This document shows positions 6,408 to 14,110 of a stretch of DNA of 32,418 nt, piece by piece (within the stretch, counting starts at the first letter, position 1; each line of letters starts with the position of its first letter). The stretch is from Rhodospirillales bacterium (lineage in GTDB: Bacteria; Pseudomonadota; Alphaproteobacteria; Acetobacterales; Acetobacteraceae). The notes under the pieces were generated by a model. It was not told where the DNA came from and ran no database searches. It saw only the letters and a program-made list of their open reading frames with translations. The DNA lies in the NCBI GenBank assembly GCA_028866445.1, contig JAGWIE010000002.1:1-32418 (forward strand). The letters run 5' to 3'. The position numbers and the translations under genes were made by a program.

Positions 6408-6770
6408 ATGAAGTTCGTTCAGCACTCCGTGCGCATCCCCTTGGCGCTCGATAAAGCCCTGCGGCATGCTGCCCAAAGCCGCCAGATGACCCCCTATGCT
6501 CTGCTGCAACAATGTGTGCGGGCCGGGCTGGCTTCCCTTTCCGGCGAGCAGGCGGTGCCGCAATTCGCCGCCGAAATCGCCCAGGAGGTTGGAACATTGG
6601 CTGCCCGCTTGGCCCATGTCGAGCGCCTGACTGAGCGCGCGCTCTTCGTCGCCTGCGCGGCCTACGTGTACGCCCGCGCCGCCGCCGGTCCCCACGCCAA
6701 CGAAACCTCCCTCACCGCTGAAATCAATGCTGCCTTTGCGCGGCAGCTCAACCTTGCCGGAGATGTGTAA
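6408..6770 (+). CDS. Ribbon-helix-helix-like relaxosome accessory protein (TrwA/MobC-like)
   Basis: A 120-aa protein whose N-terminus, MKFVQHSVRIPLALDKALRH, then QMTPYALLQQCVRAGLA, has the strand-helix-helix spacing of Arc/MetJ/CopG-type DNA-binding domains. The rest (EIAQEVGTLAARLAHVERLTERALFVA) looks like an amphipathic oligomerisation helix. In R388 the equivalent TrwA binds oriT, helps the relaxase and represses the operon; position immediately before the coupling protein and relaxase argues for the same job. The start at 6408 follows GGGGGGAAGACGGACC, and the stop TAA (6768-6770) overlaps the coupling-protein ATG. Family placement rests on pattern and synteny, so it is moderately sure. 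Confidence 0.7.
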   Translation: MKFVQHSVRIPLALDKALRHAAQSRQMTPYALLQQCVRAGLASLSGEQAVPQFAAEIAQEVGTLAARLAHVERLTERALFVACAAYVYARAAAGPHANETSLTAEINAAFARQLNLAGDV

Positions 6771-8620
6771 TGGCCAATGTGCAAAACCGCCGCGCCCACG
6801 CCGACGCTCTGCGCGCGCGAGAGCGCGCCAACGGCCAGGCCCAGTTCCGCTTCGCCGCCAGGGCGCTCGCCGTTTGCGCGGCAGGTGGCGCATTGCTTTT
6901 TGGCTGGGCAACATCCAGCGCCGGACAGGTCAAGGAGGTGGGCGAATACACGCTTGCCAGTTTCATGGCCTACATGCTGAAAGTCACGCCCGCCGACCCG
7001 GTGATGAATTTCACCTACCAAGGCCAAGTCTATCGAATTGGCGTCAAGGAGTTGGCCTGCATCCGGGGCTTCGGCGGTGACGCCATCGCTTTCGCCGAAC
7101 AGCTCGCCTTGGGTGGCATAATGGGGCTTGGGGTCGGCGGTGTCTGTTTATGGATGACCGCCGATCACCGCCGCCGAAAGCAAGAAGAACTGCTGGCCGA
7201 CCGCGTCATTACCGGCACACAGGTTGTCGGCGAAGACAATCTTGCACGCCTGACCGCGCCGGAAAGCCATGCCTACCCCCTACGGTTCGGCAGCGTCCCT
7301 GTCCCGTATGCCCTGGAGCCAAGGCACATTGCCATCCTGGGGACCACAGGCACGGGAAAAACCACGGCTTTGCGCCAGAACCTGGACGCTATTGAAGCAC
7401 GGGGCGACACCGCCTTGATCTATGACACATCGGGGGAGTTCATCGCTCATTATTATAACCCCGAACGCGGAGACATCATCCTCAATCCCTTCGACCAGCG
7501 TGGGGCGTTCTGGAATCCATTTGATGAAATTTCTCATCCCGCCGATGCCGACCGCATCGCCCGTTATCTCATCGCCGAGACGGGCGAGGAGGACCGAGAC
7601 ATCTGGTTGGACACTTCCCGGATGCTTGTCGCCAACATGCTGCGTACCCTCTGGCAGGAGGGGCGGCGGTCGCCACGGGATTTACTGGACGCCTTGCAGT
7701 CCATGCCCCGTGAAAAGCTGGAACGCTGGCTGGCTCATACATCCTCGGCCCGCATCTTCGCTCAAGGGGCCGACCGTGCCACCGGCAGCGTGCTGTTCAT
7801 GCTGTCGATGGCCGTCAATCTGCTTATGTTTTTGCGCGCCGCGCCACGGGAGGGCGAGACGGGCTTTTCGTTTGCCCGCTTCTTCAAGACGGTTGACGAG
7901 CGGCCAGGCCCAAAGCCCTGGATATTTGTGCCACGGAAGGAGGATTATTTTGAGGCCATGAAGCCTCTCATGGCGCTCTGGCTGGAATGCGCCGCCAGTG
8001 GCGTCTTGGGGCTTGCGCCCGCTGCCGCGCGGCGCGTGTGGTTCATTCTCGATGAGTTGGCCGACATGCCGCGCGTCGATAACCTTGCGCGGCTTCTGCC
8101 CGAAGGCCGGAAATTTGGCGCATCCGTCATCCTCACCTTCCAGACCATCGACCTGATGCGGGAGCGTTATGGCCGTGAGGGGGCGGAGGCATTGCTCGGG
8201 TGCTGCAACACCAAGCTATTCCTGCAACTGGTTGACCAGGCCAGCCGGGAGTGGGCATCCGCAACCATCGGCATAGCCGATGTGGAAATTTCCACCATCG
8301 CCGACACGCTCGACCCGAAAACAGGTAAACCCCAACAGACATTGAGTACCGCGCGTGAGACGCGCCCCGCCATATTGGAAAGTGAGCTGCGCCTGCCCAA
8401 GCATACGGCTTACCTATTATTACCGGACGGCTTGCCCGTTGCCAGAGTCAAGCTGACGGATGACCATATCCATGCCCGAGGCCCGGCCCGCCATCTGGGC
8501 TTTGTACCGGCGGATATTGCCGAAACGCTCTGGGGTGGATTGCAAGCAGTCAAGGCGGATAAGAACAAGGAAAGCGTGGCCCCTGGCCCGAGCCAGCCTC
8601 TTGGACCGGGGCCGGTGTGA
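6770..8620 (+). CDS. Type IV coupling protein (TrwB/TraD-like, VirD4 family)
   Basis: A 616-aa inner-membrane hexameric ATPase that would bring the relaxase-DNA complex to a type IV secretion channel. Two N-terminal membrane helices (about 27-47 and 112-131) flank a roughly 65-residue periplasmic loop, as in TrwB/TraD. The Walker A motif GTTGTGKTT is at residues 191-199. It is followed by YDTSGEFIAHYYN and the family's ILNPFDQRGAFWNPFDEI, Walker B WFILDELADM (Asp428), and ILTFQTIDLMRERYG. Length and order match the type IV secretion DNA-binding domain family. Starts and stops overlap both neighbours by one base (TAATG and TGATG), so the mobilization genes form a coupled operon. No channel genes lie in the element, so it must pair with a helper system. 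Confidence 0.93.
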   Translation: MANVQNRRAHADALRARERANGQAQFRFAARALAVCAAGGALLFGWATSSAGQVKEVGEYTLASFMAYMLKVTPADPVMNFTYQGQVYRIGVKELACIRGFGGDAIAFAEQLALGGIMGLGVGGVCLWMTADHRRRKQEELLADRVITGTQVVGEDNLARLTAPESHAYPLRFGSVPVPYALEPRHIAILGTTGTGKTTALRQNLDAIEARGDTALIYDTSGEFIAHYYNPERGDIILNPFDQRGAFWNPFDEISHPADADRIARYLIAETGEEDRDIWLDTSRMLVANMLRTLWQEGRRSPRDLLDALQSMPREKLERWLAHTSSARIFAQGADRATGSVLFMLSMAVNLLMFLRAAPREGETGFSFARFFKTVDERPGPKPWIFVPRKEDYFEAMKPLMALWLECAASGVLGLAPAAARRVWFILDELADMPRVDNLARLLPEGRKFGASVILTFQTIDLMRERYGREGAEALLGCCNTKLFLQLVDQASREWASATIGIADVEISTIADTLDPKTGKPQQTLSTARETRPAILESELRLPKHTAYLLLPDGLPVARVKLTDDHIHARGPARHLGFVPADIAETLWGGLQAVKADKNKESVAPGPSQPLGPGPV

Positions 8621-11388
8621 TGGTTGCCACCATATCGGCGCTGACCAGCGCCGCCCAAGCCGCCAGCTATTATGAGGCCGACGATTACTATGCCGAAGGA
8701 GGTTTGGCCCCATCGGAATGGCTAGGCAAAGGTGCCCAGGCGCTGAAACTGGCCGGGGCAGTGGATCGTCAGCAATTCGCCGCGCTGCTGGCGGGGCATG
8801 TCGCCGGTCAGGAGTTGGGTACGATGCGTGACGGCGAATGGGAGCACCGGCCAGGCTGGGACATCACGTTCAGCGCGCCAAAATCCGTATCGGTCATGGC
8901 GGAGGTGGCAGGCGACCGCCGCCTTATCGCGGCACATGAACGGGCGGCGCGAACCGCTCTGGACCTAGCGGAAATACATTTGTCAGCCACGCGCATCCGC
9001 GAGGATGGTGCTGTCCGGCGTGCGGCGACCGGCAATCTGGTTATCGCTTCCTTCCGGCACGGCACCAGCCGGGCGCTCGATCCGCAGCTTCACACGCATA
9101 ATGTCATCCTGAACATGAGCAGGGGCGAAGCCGGGCAATGGCGCAGCCTGGAGCCTCGGGCCTTCTATCAGATGCAAAAGCAGATGGGTGCCATCTACCG
9201 CCAAGAGCTGGCTGCCGGGGTGCAGAGCCTGGGCTACGCGATTGAGCGTGGCAAGGATTCGACCTTTGAGATTGCCGGTATCGGCGACACCACGCTGGAG
9301 GCCTTTAGCCAGCGTAGCGCCGCCATCGAGGCGCGCCTTGCCGAGCGAGGCAAAAGCCGTGAACAGGCCAGCGCCGCCGAGAAACAGATCGCGGCGTTGG
9401 ATACGCGGCTGGCCAAGGAGGCGGTGCCCCATGCCGAGCTGATCGGCGATTGGCGGGAAACCGCTGATACAGCCGGATGGGATGAACAGGCGCGGCGCGG
9501 GTTGATCGCCAAAGCCGAGGCACGGGCGGAATCGGCTGCCCATGGCACCGGCCATGAATTTGCCCGTGAACTGGCGGCTGACTGCGCCGTGGCGCAAGGC
9601 GCGGCCATGCTGGGCGAGCGGCAGTCTGTGTTCTCCACCACGGCCCTGCATGAGGCGGCGGGCAGGTTTGGCATGGGCCGCGTTGGGCATGAAGACATTG
9701 CCGCCGCTATTGCCCGCGCGGAAAAGACCGGCGCGCTGGAAACGCGCAAGTGCCTTGACCGGCGCGGCGTGGTGTTCGAGGGCTTCACCACCGCCGCCAA
9801 TATCGCCAACGAGACGGCACTGCTGCGGCTGGAGGAACAAGGCCGCCAGCAGGTGGAACCGATCTTGTCCCCCATCGCCGCCGCCCGAGCGGTTGCCGAG
9901 GCCGAGCGGCGCAGCGCCCAGCAGGGCCATGGCTGGACCGATGAGCAGTGCGCGGCCACGGCGCAAATTCTTGGCAGCCGTAATCGCGTCATCGGGTTGC
10001 AGGGCACGGCGGGCACCGCCAAGACCTCCACCGTGCTGGCGACCATCGCGCGTGAGGCCGAGGCGCGGGGCATTCAGGTGGTAGCACTCGCCCCCACGGC
10101 ATCGGCGGCGCAGGTGTTGGGTGAGGCGCTGGATAGCTGCGCCGACACGCTGGCCCGGCATTTATTGGCGTCAGGCCGCCCCTCACCCAAGGAGCGGCTT
10201 TGGATTGTCGATGAAGCCTCGCTGATCTCAGCGGCGGATGCCGCCAAGCTGTTGCGTCTGGCCGAATCCCACCGGGCGCGGGTGCTGTTGGTGGGTGACA
10301 CGGCGCAGCTTGGGTCCGTTCAAGCGGGTGCCGCCTTTGCCCAGCTTCAGGGGGCGGGCATGGAAACCGCGCGCCTCACTCACATCCTGCGCCAGACCAA
10401 CGAACACGCCAAGGCGGCGGTGGAGGCCAGCTTAGCAGGCGATGCCAGGAAAGCCCTGGCTGCCCTGGATGGTGGCGGTGGCCACGTCATCGAATGCGGC
10501 ACCCGCGAGGCCCGCTTCGCCCGGATCGCCCAGGACTACGCCAAGTTGGACTCCAAAGAGAGGCGCAAGGCTTTGGTGGTTGAGCCATCCCGAGAGGGGC
10601 GTGACGCGCTGACTAAGGAAATCCGCCAACGTCTGGCGGAAACCGGCGCACTGCATGGTCCGGTCATTGAGGCCACGAGGCTTGTGCCGCGCGACCTGAC
10701 GCGCGCCGAGGCCAAGGACGCACACAGCTACGCCATCGGAGATACCATCCGCTTTGCCAAGGATTATGCTGACAAGGGTATGTCAAAAGCGCAGGCCTAT
10801 CGCGTGGTGGGCATCGACACCAAAAAGGCCGCCGTGACGCTGGCCGATCAGAAAGGTCGGGCCATCGACTGGCGGTTGCGGCAATGGGGCGCGTCGCACG
10901 CCCAGGCTTTCACCACTGAGGCGATTGAGCTGCGGGCTGGGGACCAGGTGCAGTTTACCCGCAATGACCGTGCTTTGGGCCGGATCAACGGGCAGCAGGG
11001 GGAGATCATCGCCGTTGAGCCTACCACGCGGGAGGCCAAAGTCCGGGTTGCCCGGGGCAAGATCGAGACGCTGGCGCTGGATAGCCCCCGCGACCAGCAT
11101 ATCGCCCATTCTTATGTCGCCACCGCCTTTGCCGCCCAGGGGCGCACGGCCGAGCGGACCTTAATCCACGCCGACAGCGCCGCCACCAACTTGTTGGACC
11201 AGAAGAGCTTCTACGTGGGGCTTTCCCGCGCCAAGGAGGCCACCGTCATTTACACCAATGACCGGGCCAAGCTGGTTGCCGCTATCGCCGAGCGCACAGG
11301 CGAGAAGCAGACTGCGCTTGGAGCGGCGAACATCGCCATTAAGGAGGTGGAAAGAACGGCTGCCCGGCCTGGGAGCATGGTACTTTAA
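8620..11388 (+). CDS. MobF-family conjugative relaxase-helicase (TrwC/TraI-like)
   Basis: A 922-aa two-domain protein that would nick oriT, stay bound to the 5' end and unwind the strand. The N-terminal relaxase domain (about 1-300) has the paired catalytic tyrosines Tyr17, Tyr18, Tyr23 and Tyr24 in SYYEADDYYAEGG, the family motif GWDITFSAPKSVSVM, and the metal-binding histidines His147, His158 and His160 (HGTSR, LHTHN) with the same spacing as TrwC. A RecD/Pif1-type helicase follows, with Walker A at 462-470 and WIVDEAS (Asp531). Walker A reads GTAGTAKTS, with alanine where glycine is usual before the lysine. A UvrD-like C-terminal part is present (IAHSYVATAFAAQGRT, YVGLSRAKEATVIYT). The ATG at 8620 overlaps the coupling-protein stop; a GTG one codon earlier is possible. 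Confidence 0.95.
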   Translation: MVATISALTSAAQAASYYEADDYYAEGGLAPSEWLGKGAQALKLAGAVDRQQFAALLAGHVAGQELGTMRDGEWEHRPGWDITFSAPKSVSVMAEVAGDRRLIAAHERAARTALDLAEIHLSATRIREDGAVRRAATGNLVIASFRHGTSRALDPQLHTHNVILNMSRGEAGQWRSLEPRAFYQMQKQMGAIYRQELAAGVQSLGYAIERGKDSTFEIAGIGDTTLEAFSQRSAAIEARLAERGKSREQASAAEKQIAALDTRLAKEAVPHAELIGDWRETADTAGWDEQARRGLIAKAEARAESAAHGTGHEFARELAADCAVAQGAAMLGERQSVFSTTALHEAAGRFGMGRVGHEDIAAAIARAEKTGALETRKCLDRRGVVFEGFTTAANIANETALLRLEEQGRQQVEPILSPIAAARAVAEAERRSAQQGHGWTDEQCAATAQILGSRNRVIGLQGTAGTAKTSTVLATIAREAEARGIQVVALAPTASAAQVLGEALDSCADTLARHLLASGRPSPKERLWIVDEASLISAADAAKLLRLAESHRARVLLVGDTAQLGSVQAGAAFAQLQGAGMETARLTHILRQTNEHAKAAVEASLAGDARKALAALDGGGGHVIECGTREARFARIAQDYAKLDSKERRKALVVEPSREGRDALTKEIRQRLAETGALHGPVIEATRLVPRDLTRAEAKDAHSYAIGDTIRFAKDYADKGMSKAQAYRVVGIDTKKAAVTLADQKGRAIDWRLRQWGASHAQAFTTEAIELRAGDQVQFTRNDRALGRINGQQGEIIAVEPTTREAKVRVARGKIETLALDSPRDQHIAHSYVATAFAAQGRTAERTLIHADSAATNLLDQKSFYVGLSRAKEATVIYTNDRAKLVAAIAERTGEKQTALGAANIAIKEVERTAARPGSMVL

Positions 11389-11448
11389 CTCTCAAACCCC
11401 TTGGTTTCGACGCCCCAATCACGCTTGCGCGAGTGACGGCAATCCCCA

Positions 11449-11477
11449 TTGACCAGAATCCCTGACCTGGCTAACGG
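11449..11477 (+). promoter_or_regulatory. Possible promoter of the cargo genes
   Basis: TTGACC (11449-11454), a 17-nt spacer and TAACGG (11472-11477) lie in the 129-bp gap before the cargo. The -10 is poor. The gap also contains the direct repeat ATGTAAC twice (in ATGTAACCACATATGTAACT). It is the only break in the plus-strand run between the relaxase and the cargo where a new promoter would be expected. Confidence 0.3.
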
Positions 11478-11517
11478 AATGTAACCACATATGTAACTAG
11501 CTGGTAGGCGCACAAGC

Positions 11518-13059
11518 ATGGCAAATGGTTCCGGGGCATCCGTAATATGCATTGGTGCCGGACCAGCCGGGTTAACTGCTGCCTACCTACTAAGCCGTAG
11601 TGGTGTTCGCGTTACGGTCCTGGAGCAAGACCCAACCTATGTTGGCGGCATATCCCGTACCGAGACCTATAAGGGGTTTGCCTTCGACATTGGCGGGCAT
11701 CGTTTTTTCTCAAAGTCACAAGAAGTTGAACGGCTCTGGGACGAGATTCTCGACGAAGGTTTTTTGACCCGCCCGCGCAAATCCAGAATCTATTACCGGG
11801 ACAAGTTGTTTGATTATCCCCTGCGGGCTTTCGACGCGTTGTCCAAGCTCGGCGTGGCCGAGGCGACACGATGCATTTTTTCCTATGCCAAGGCCCGCCT
11901 ACATCCTGTCGCCCAGCCGCGGAATTTCGAGGAATGGGTGACAAACCAATTCGGCAGGCGCCTGTTCCAGATATTCTTCCGTACTTATACCGAGAAAGTC
12001 TGGGGTATGGCCTGCACGGAAATCTCTGCTGACTGGGCTGCTCAGAGAATCAAGGGCCTGTCTCTCTTCAAGGCCATCTGGCATGCTTTGATGCCACAAA
12101 AACGGAACACATCCCGTAAGGCAGTCATCAAGACCCTAATTAACAGTTTCCGCTATCCCAGGCGCGGGCCGGGAATGTTGTGGGAAGCCGCTGCCGTGAA
12201 GATTGAACGGCAAGGCGGCAGCATCATCAAAGGTATGAAGGTTATCGAAATCACCCGCGAGGATAACGAGAATTGGAAGGTGACGGCGCAGGATCAGAGC
12301 GGCACCAATCATGAGTTCCACGCACGGCATGTGATCTCCACCATGCCCATGCGGGAATTGTCGCATGCTTTGCGGCCCGGTCTGCCCATTGCCGCGCAGC
12401 AAGCCGCAGATGCGCTGAAATACCGTGACTTCCTCACTGTTGCGCTGATTCTCAAAGACAGGAATGTTTTTGATGACAACTGGATTTACATCCACGACCC
12501 AGGTGTGAAGGTGGGACGAATCCAGAATTTTAAATCCTGGTCACCTGAAATGACGCCCGATCAGGCATTGAACTGCTACGGGTTGGAGTATTTTTGCTTC
12601 GAGGGTGACGGAATCTGGTCCGCGCCAGATGAGGAACTCGTGGCCCTAGGCACCAGGGAGCTGGTCAAGCTCGGTCTTGCTTCGGCGGAGGATATTGTGG
12701 AAGGTGTCGTGGTTCGCCAGCCCAAGGCGTATCCCGTCTATGATGACCATTACCTGGACAACGTGGATAAGGTCCGGCGTGCCATGGAACTTGATTATCC
12801 CAATTTGTGCCTCATAGGCCGCAATGGCATGCACAAATATAATAACCAAGACCATGCCATGATGACGGCGATGCTTGCCGTGGAGAATATCCTCGCAGGC
12901 CGTCAGATATATGATTTGTGGAAGGTCAACCAGGACGCAGAGTATCACGAAGAGCAGGACGGCGCGAAGCAGGCGAATTATCGCCGGGTCTATCAGCAAG
13001 TGAGTCAAGCATCTCCGCCTGTTCCACTGCCTGCAAGGCCGGTGCTTGGCGATAGTTAG
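11518..13059 (+). CDS. FAD-dependent oxidoreductase, UDP-galactopyranose mutase/HemY-like (cargo 1)
   Basis: A 513-aa flavoprotein. The N-terminus has the FAD dinucleotide fold ICIGAGPAGLTAAYLLSRSG, with the ribose-binding glutamate in VTVLEQD, then GGISRT and DIGGHRFFSKS, a segment that lines up in position with the YGAHIFHT region of UDP-galactopyranose mutases. The C-terminus has the second FAD motif (LCLIGRNGMHKYNNQDHAMMTAMLA). The family (COG1232-like amine oxidase/protoporphyrinogen oxidase/UGM superfamily) includes enzymes that rearrange or oxidise sugars and lipids. Presence beside an SDR sugar enzyme and two polytopic membrane proteins suggests a role in nucleotide-sugar or lipid-linked-sugar conversion. 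Catalytic specificity is not visible. No signal peptide, so cytoplasmic. The next gene starts 12 bp after its stop. Confidence 0.8.
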   Translation: MANGSGASVICIGAGPAGLTAAYLLSRSGVRVTVLEQDPTYVGGISRTETYKGFAFDIGGHRFFSKSQEVERLWDEILDEGFLTRPRKSRIYYRDKLFDYPLRAFDALSKLGVAEATRCIFSYAKARLHPVAQPRNFEEWVTNQFGRRLFQIFFRTYTEKVWGMACTEISADWAAQRIKGLSLFKAIWHALMPQKRNTSRKAVIKTLINSFRYPRRGPGMLWEAAAVKIERQGGSIIKGMKVIEITREDNENWKVTAQDQSGTNHEFHARHVISTMPMRELSHALRPGLPIAAQQAADALKYRDFLTVALILKDRNVFDDNWIYIHDPGVKVGRIQNFKSWSPEMTPDQALNCYGLEYFCFEGDGIWSAPDEELVALGTRELVKLGLASAEDIVEGVVVRQPKAYPVYDDHYLDNVDKVRRAMELDYPNLCLIGRNGMHKYNNQDHAMMTAMLAVENILAGRQIYDLWKVNQDAEYHEEQDGAKQANYRRVYQQVSQASPPVPLPARPVLGDS

Positions 13060-13071
13060 GGGTAAGGCTGA

Positions 13072-14109
13072 ATGACGACATGCCTGATTACTGGTGGAGC
13101 AGGCTTTTTCGGAAAAATCCTGAAGCAACGTGCTCTAGCGCGGGGTTTTCAATGCGTCAGCGTGGACCTTGAGGCGGATGAGGACACACACCCTCGGTTA
13201 ATTTCCATACAGGGCGATATTCGTGATTCAGCCCTCATGGAAAAACTTTTTGCGGAACACCGCTTCGAGACAGTCTATCACTGCGCAGCAATTCTCGCGC
13301 ACACAAAGGTTCAGCGGGATTACCTATGGTCGTGCAATGTTGATGGAACAAGGGTTATTGCCGGCCTAGCCGAGAAATATCAGGTTCGCCATGCGGTCTT
13401 TCTGTCATCAAATTGCCTTTGGGCAAAGAATTTCGGCAGGCCAGTTCGGGAGAATGACGCCCCGGAACCTGTGGAGATTTATGGTAGGTCGAAATGGGAG
13501 GGAGAAAAGATATTTCAAAGCTACGGCAATAGCTTCCCAACGGCAATCATACGCTGCCCAACTATCATGGATGAGGGGCGTCTCGGATTATTGTCCATTT
13601 TATTTGAATTCATCGATGAAGGCCGAAAGCTGTGGCTGGTGGGGGACGGCTCTAACAGATACCAGTTTATCTATGCGCAAGACCTTGCATCGGCGTGCAT
13701 AATGGCAACGGAAAAGAAGGCTGAGGGCGTTTTTAACATTGGGTCTGATGACGTTAAGTCGTTCCGTAAAGTCTATCAATACGTACTCGATCACGTGAAG
13801 ACGGGCGCAAGGTTAGCCCATTTGCCGAAGGGCCCTGCTCTATGGGGTATGCGCCTTGGACACGGGTTAGGGCTTTCGCCGCTCGGGCCATATCAATACA
13901 AGATGATCGCCGAGGATTTTCTGTTCGATACGTCAAAAATAAAAGATAAACTAGGTTGGCGTCCGACCCTGAATAATGAAGAGATGCTCTTGAAAGCTTA
14001 TGAATATTACCGCCGCAACAAACGAGACATTTTTTCAAGAAAGAATGTCTCTGCTCACAGGCAGGCGGCAAAAATGGGCATCATCCGGCTGTTGAAATGG
14101 GCTAGTTAG
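13072..14109 (+). CDS. Extended SDR, NAD(P)-dependent sugar epimerase/dehydratase (cargo 2)
   Basis: A 345-aa extended short-chain dehydrogenase. The Rossmann motif CLITGGAGFFGK opens the protein, the acidic VDLEAD is typical of NAD-linked members, GDIRD follows, and the catalytic YGRSKWEGE (YxxxK) lies near residues 138-146 with a serine in FLSSNCLWA upstream. FNIGSDD and the C-terminal LGWRPTLNNEE also fit nucleotide-sugar epimerases/dehydratases. These act in the cytoplasm on UDP-, GDP- or dTDP-sugars; which one cannot be told. The ATG has GGGTAAGG at good spacing. The stop lies 1 bp before the next ATG, so it forms an operon with the membrane proteins. Confidence 0.85.
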   Translation: MTTCLITGGAGFFGKILKQRALARGFQCVSVDLEADEDTHPRLISIQGDIRDSALMEKLFAEHRFETVYHCAAILAHTKVQRDYLWSCNVDGTRVIAGLAEKYQVRHAVFLSSNCLWAKNFGRPVRENDAPEPVEIYGRSKWEGEKIFQSYGNSFPTAIIRCPTIMDEGRLGLLSILFEFIDEGRKLWLVGDGSNRYQFIYAQDLASACIMATEKKAEGVFNIGSDDVKSFRKVYQYVLDHVKTGARLAHLPKGPALWGMRLGHGLGLSPLGPYQYKMIAEDFLFDTSKIKDKLGWRPTLNNEEMLLKAYEYYRRNKRDIFSRKNVSAHRQAAKMGIIRLLKWAS

Positions 14110-14110
14110 G

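Noticed and set aside
6196-6411. 71-aa ORF MRKPRKFCLYESPDAAH... overlapping both neighbours
   Set aside because: Stop/start overlaps look tempting, but the composition (Arg, His, Cys rich, rare AGA codons) is not protein-like and the stretch contains the hairpin and direct repeats of the candidate oriT. I favour a non-coding region, with moderate certainty.
8983-10161. 392-aa minus-strand ORF
   Set aside because: Shadow of the MobF relaxase in GC-rich DNA; low-complexity composition.
11518-14109. DprE1/DprE2-like pair making a polyprenyl-linked arabinose
   Set aside because: The gene logic is similar (FAD enzyme plus SDR plus membrane transferase), but the flavoprotein has the amine-oxidase/UGM-type FAD fold, not the VAO-type fold of DprE1, so the analogy is functional speculation only.
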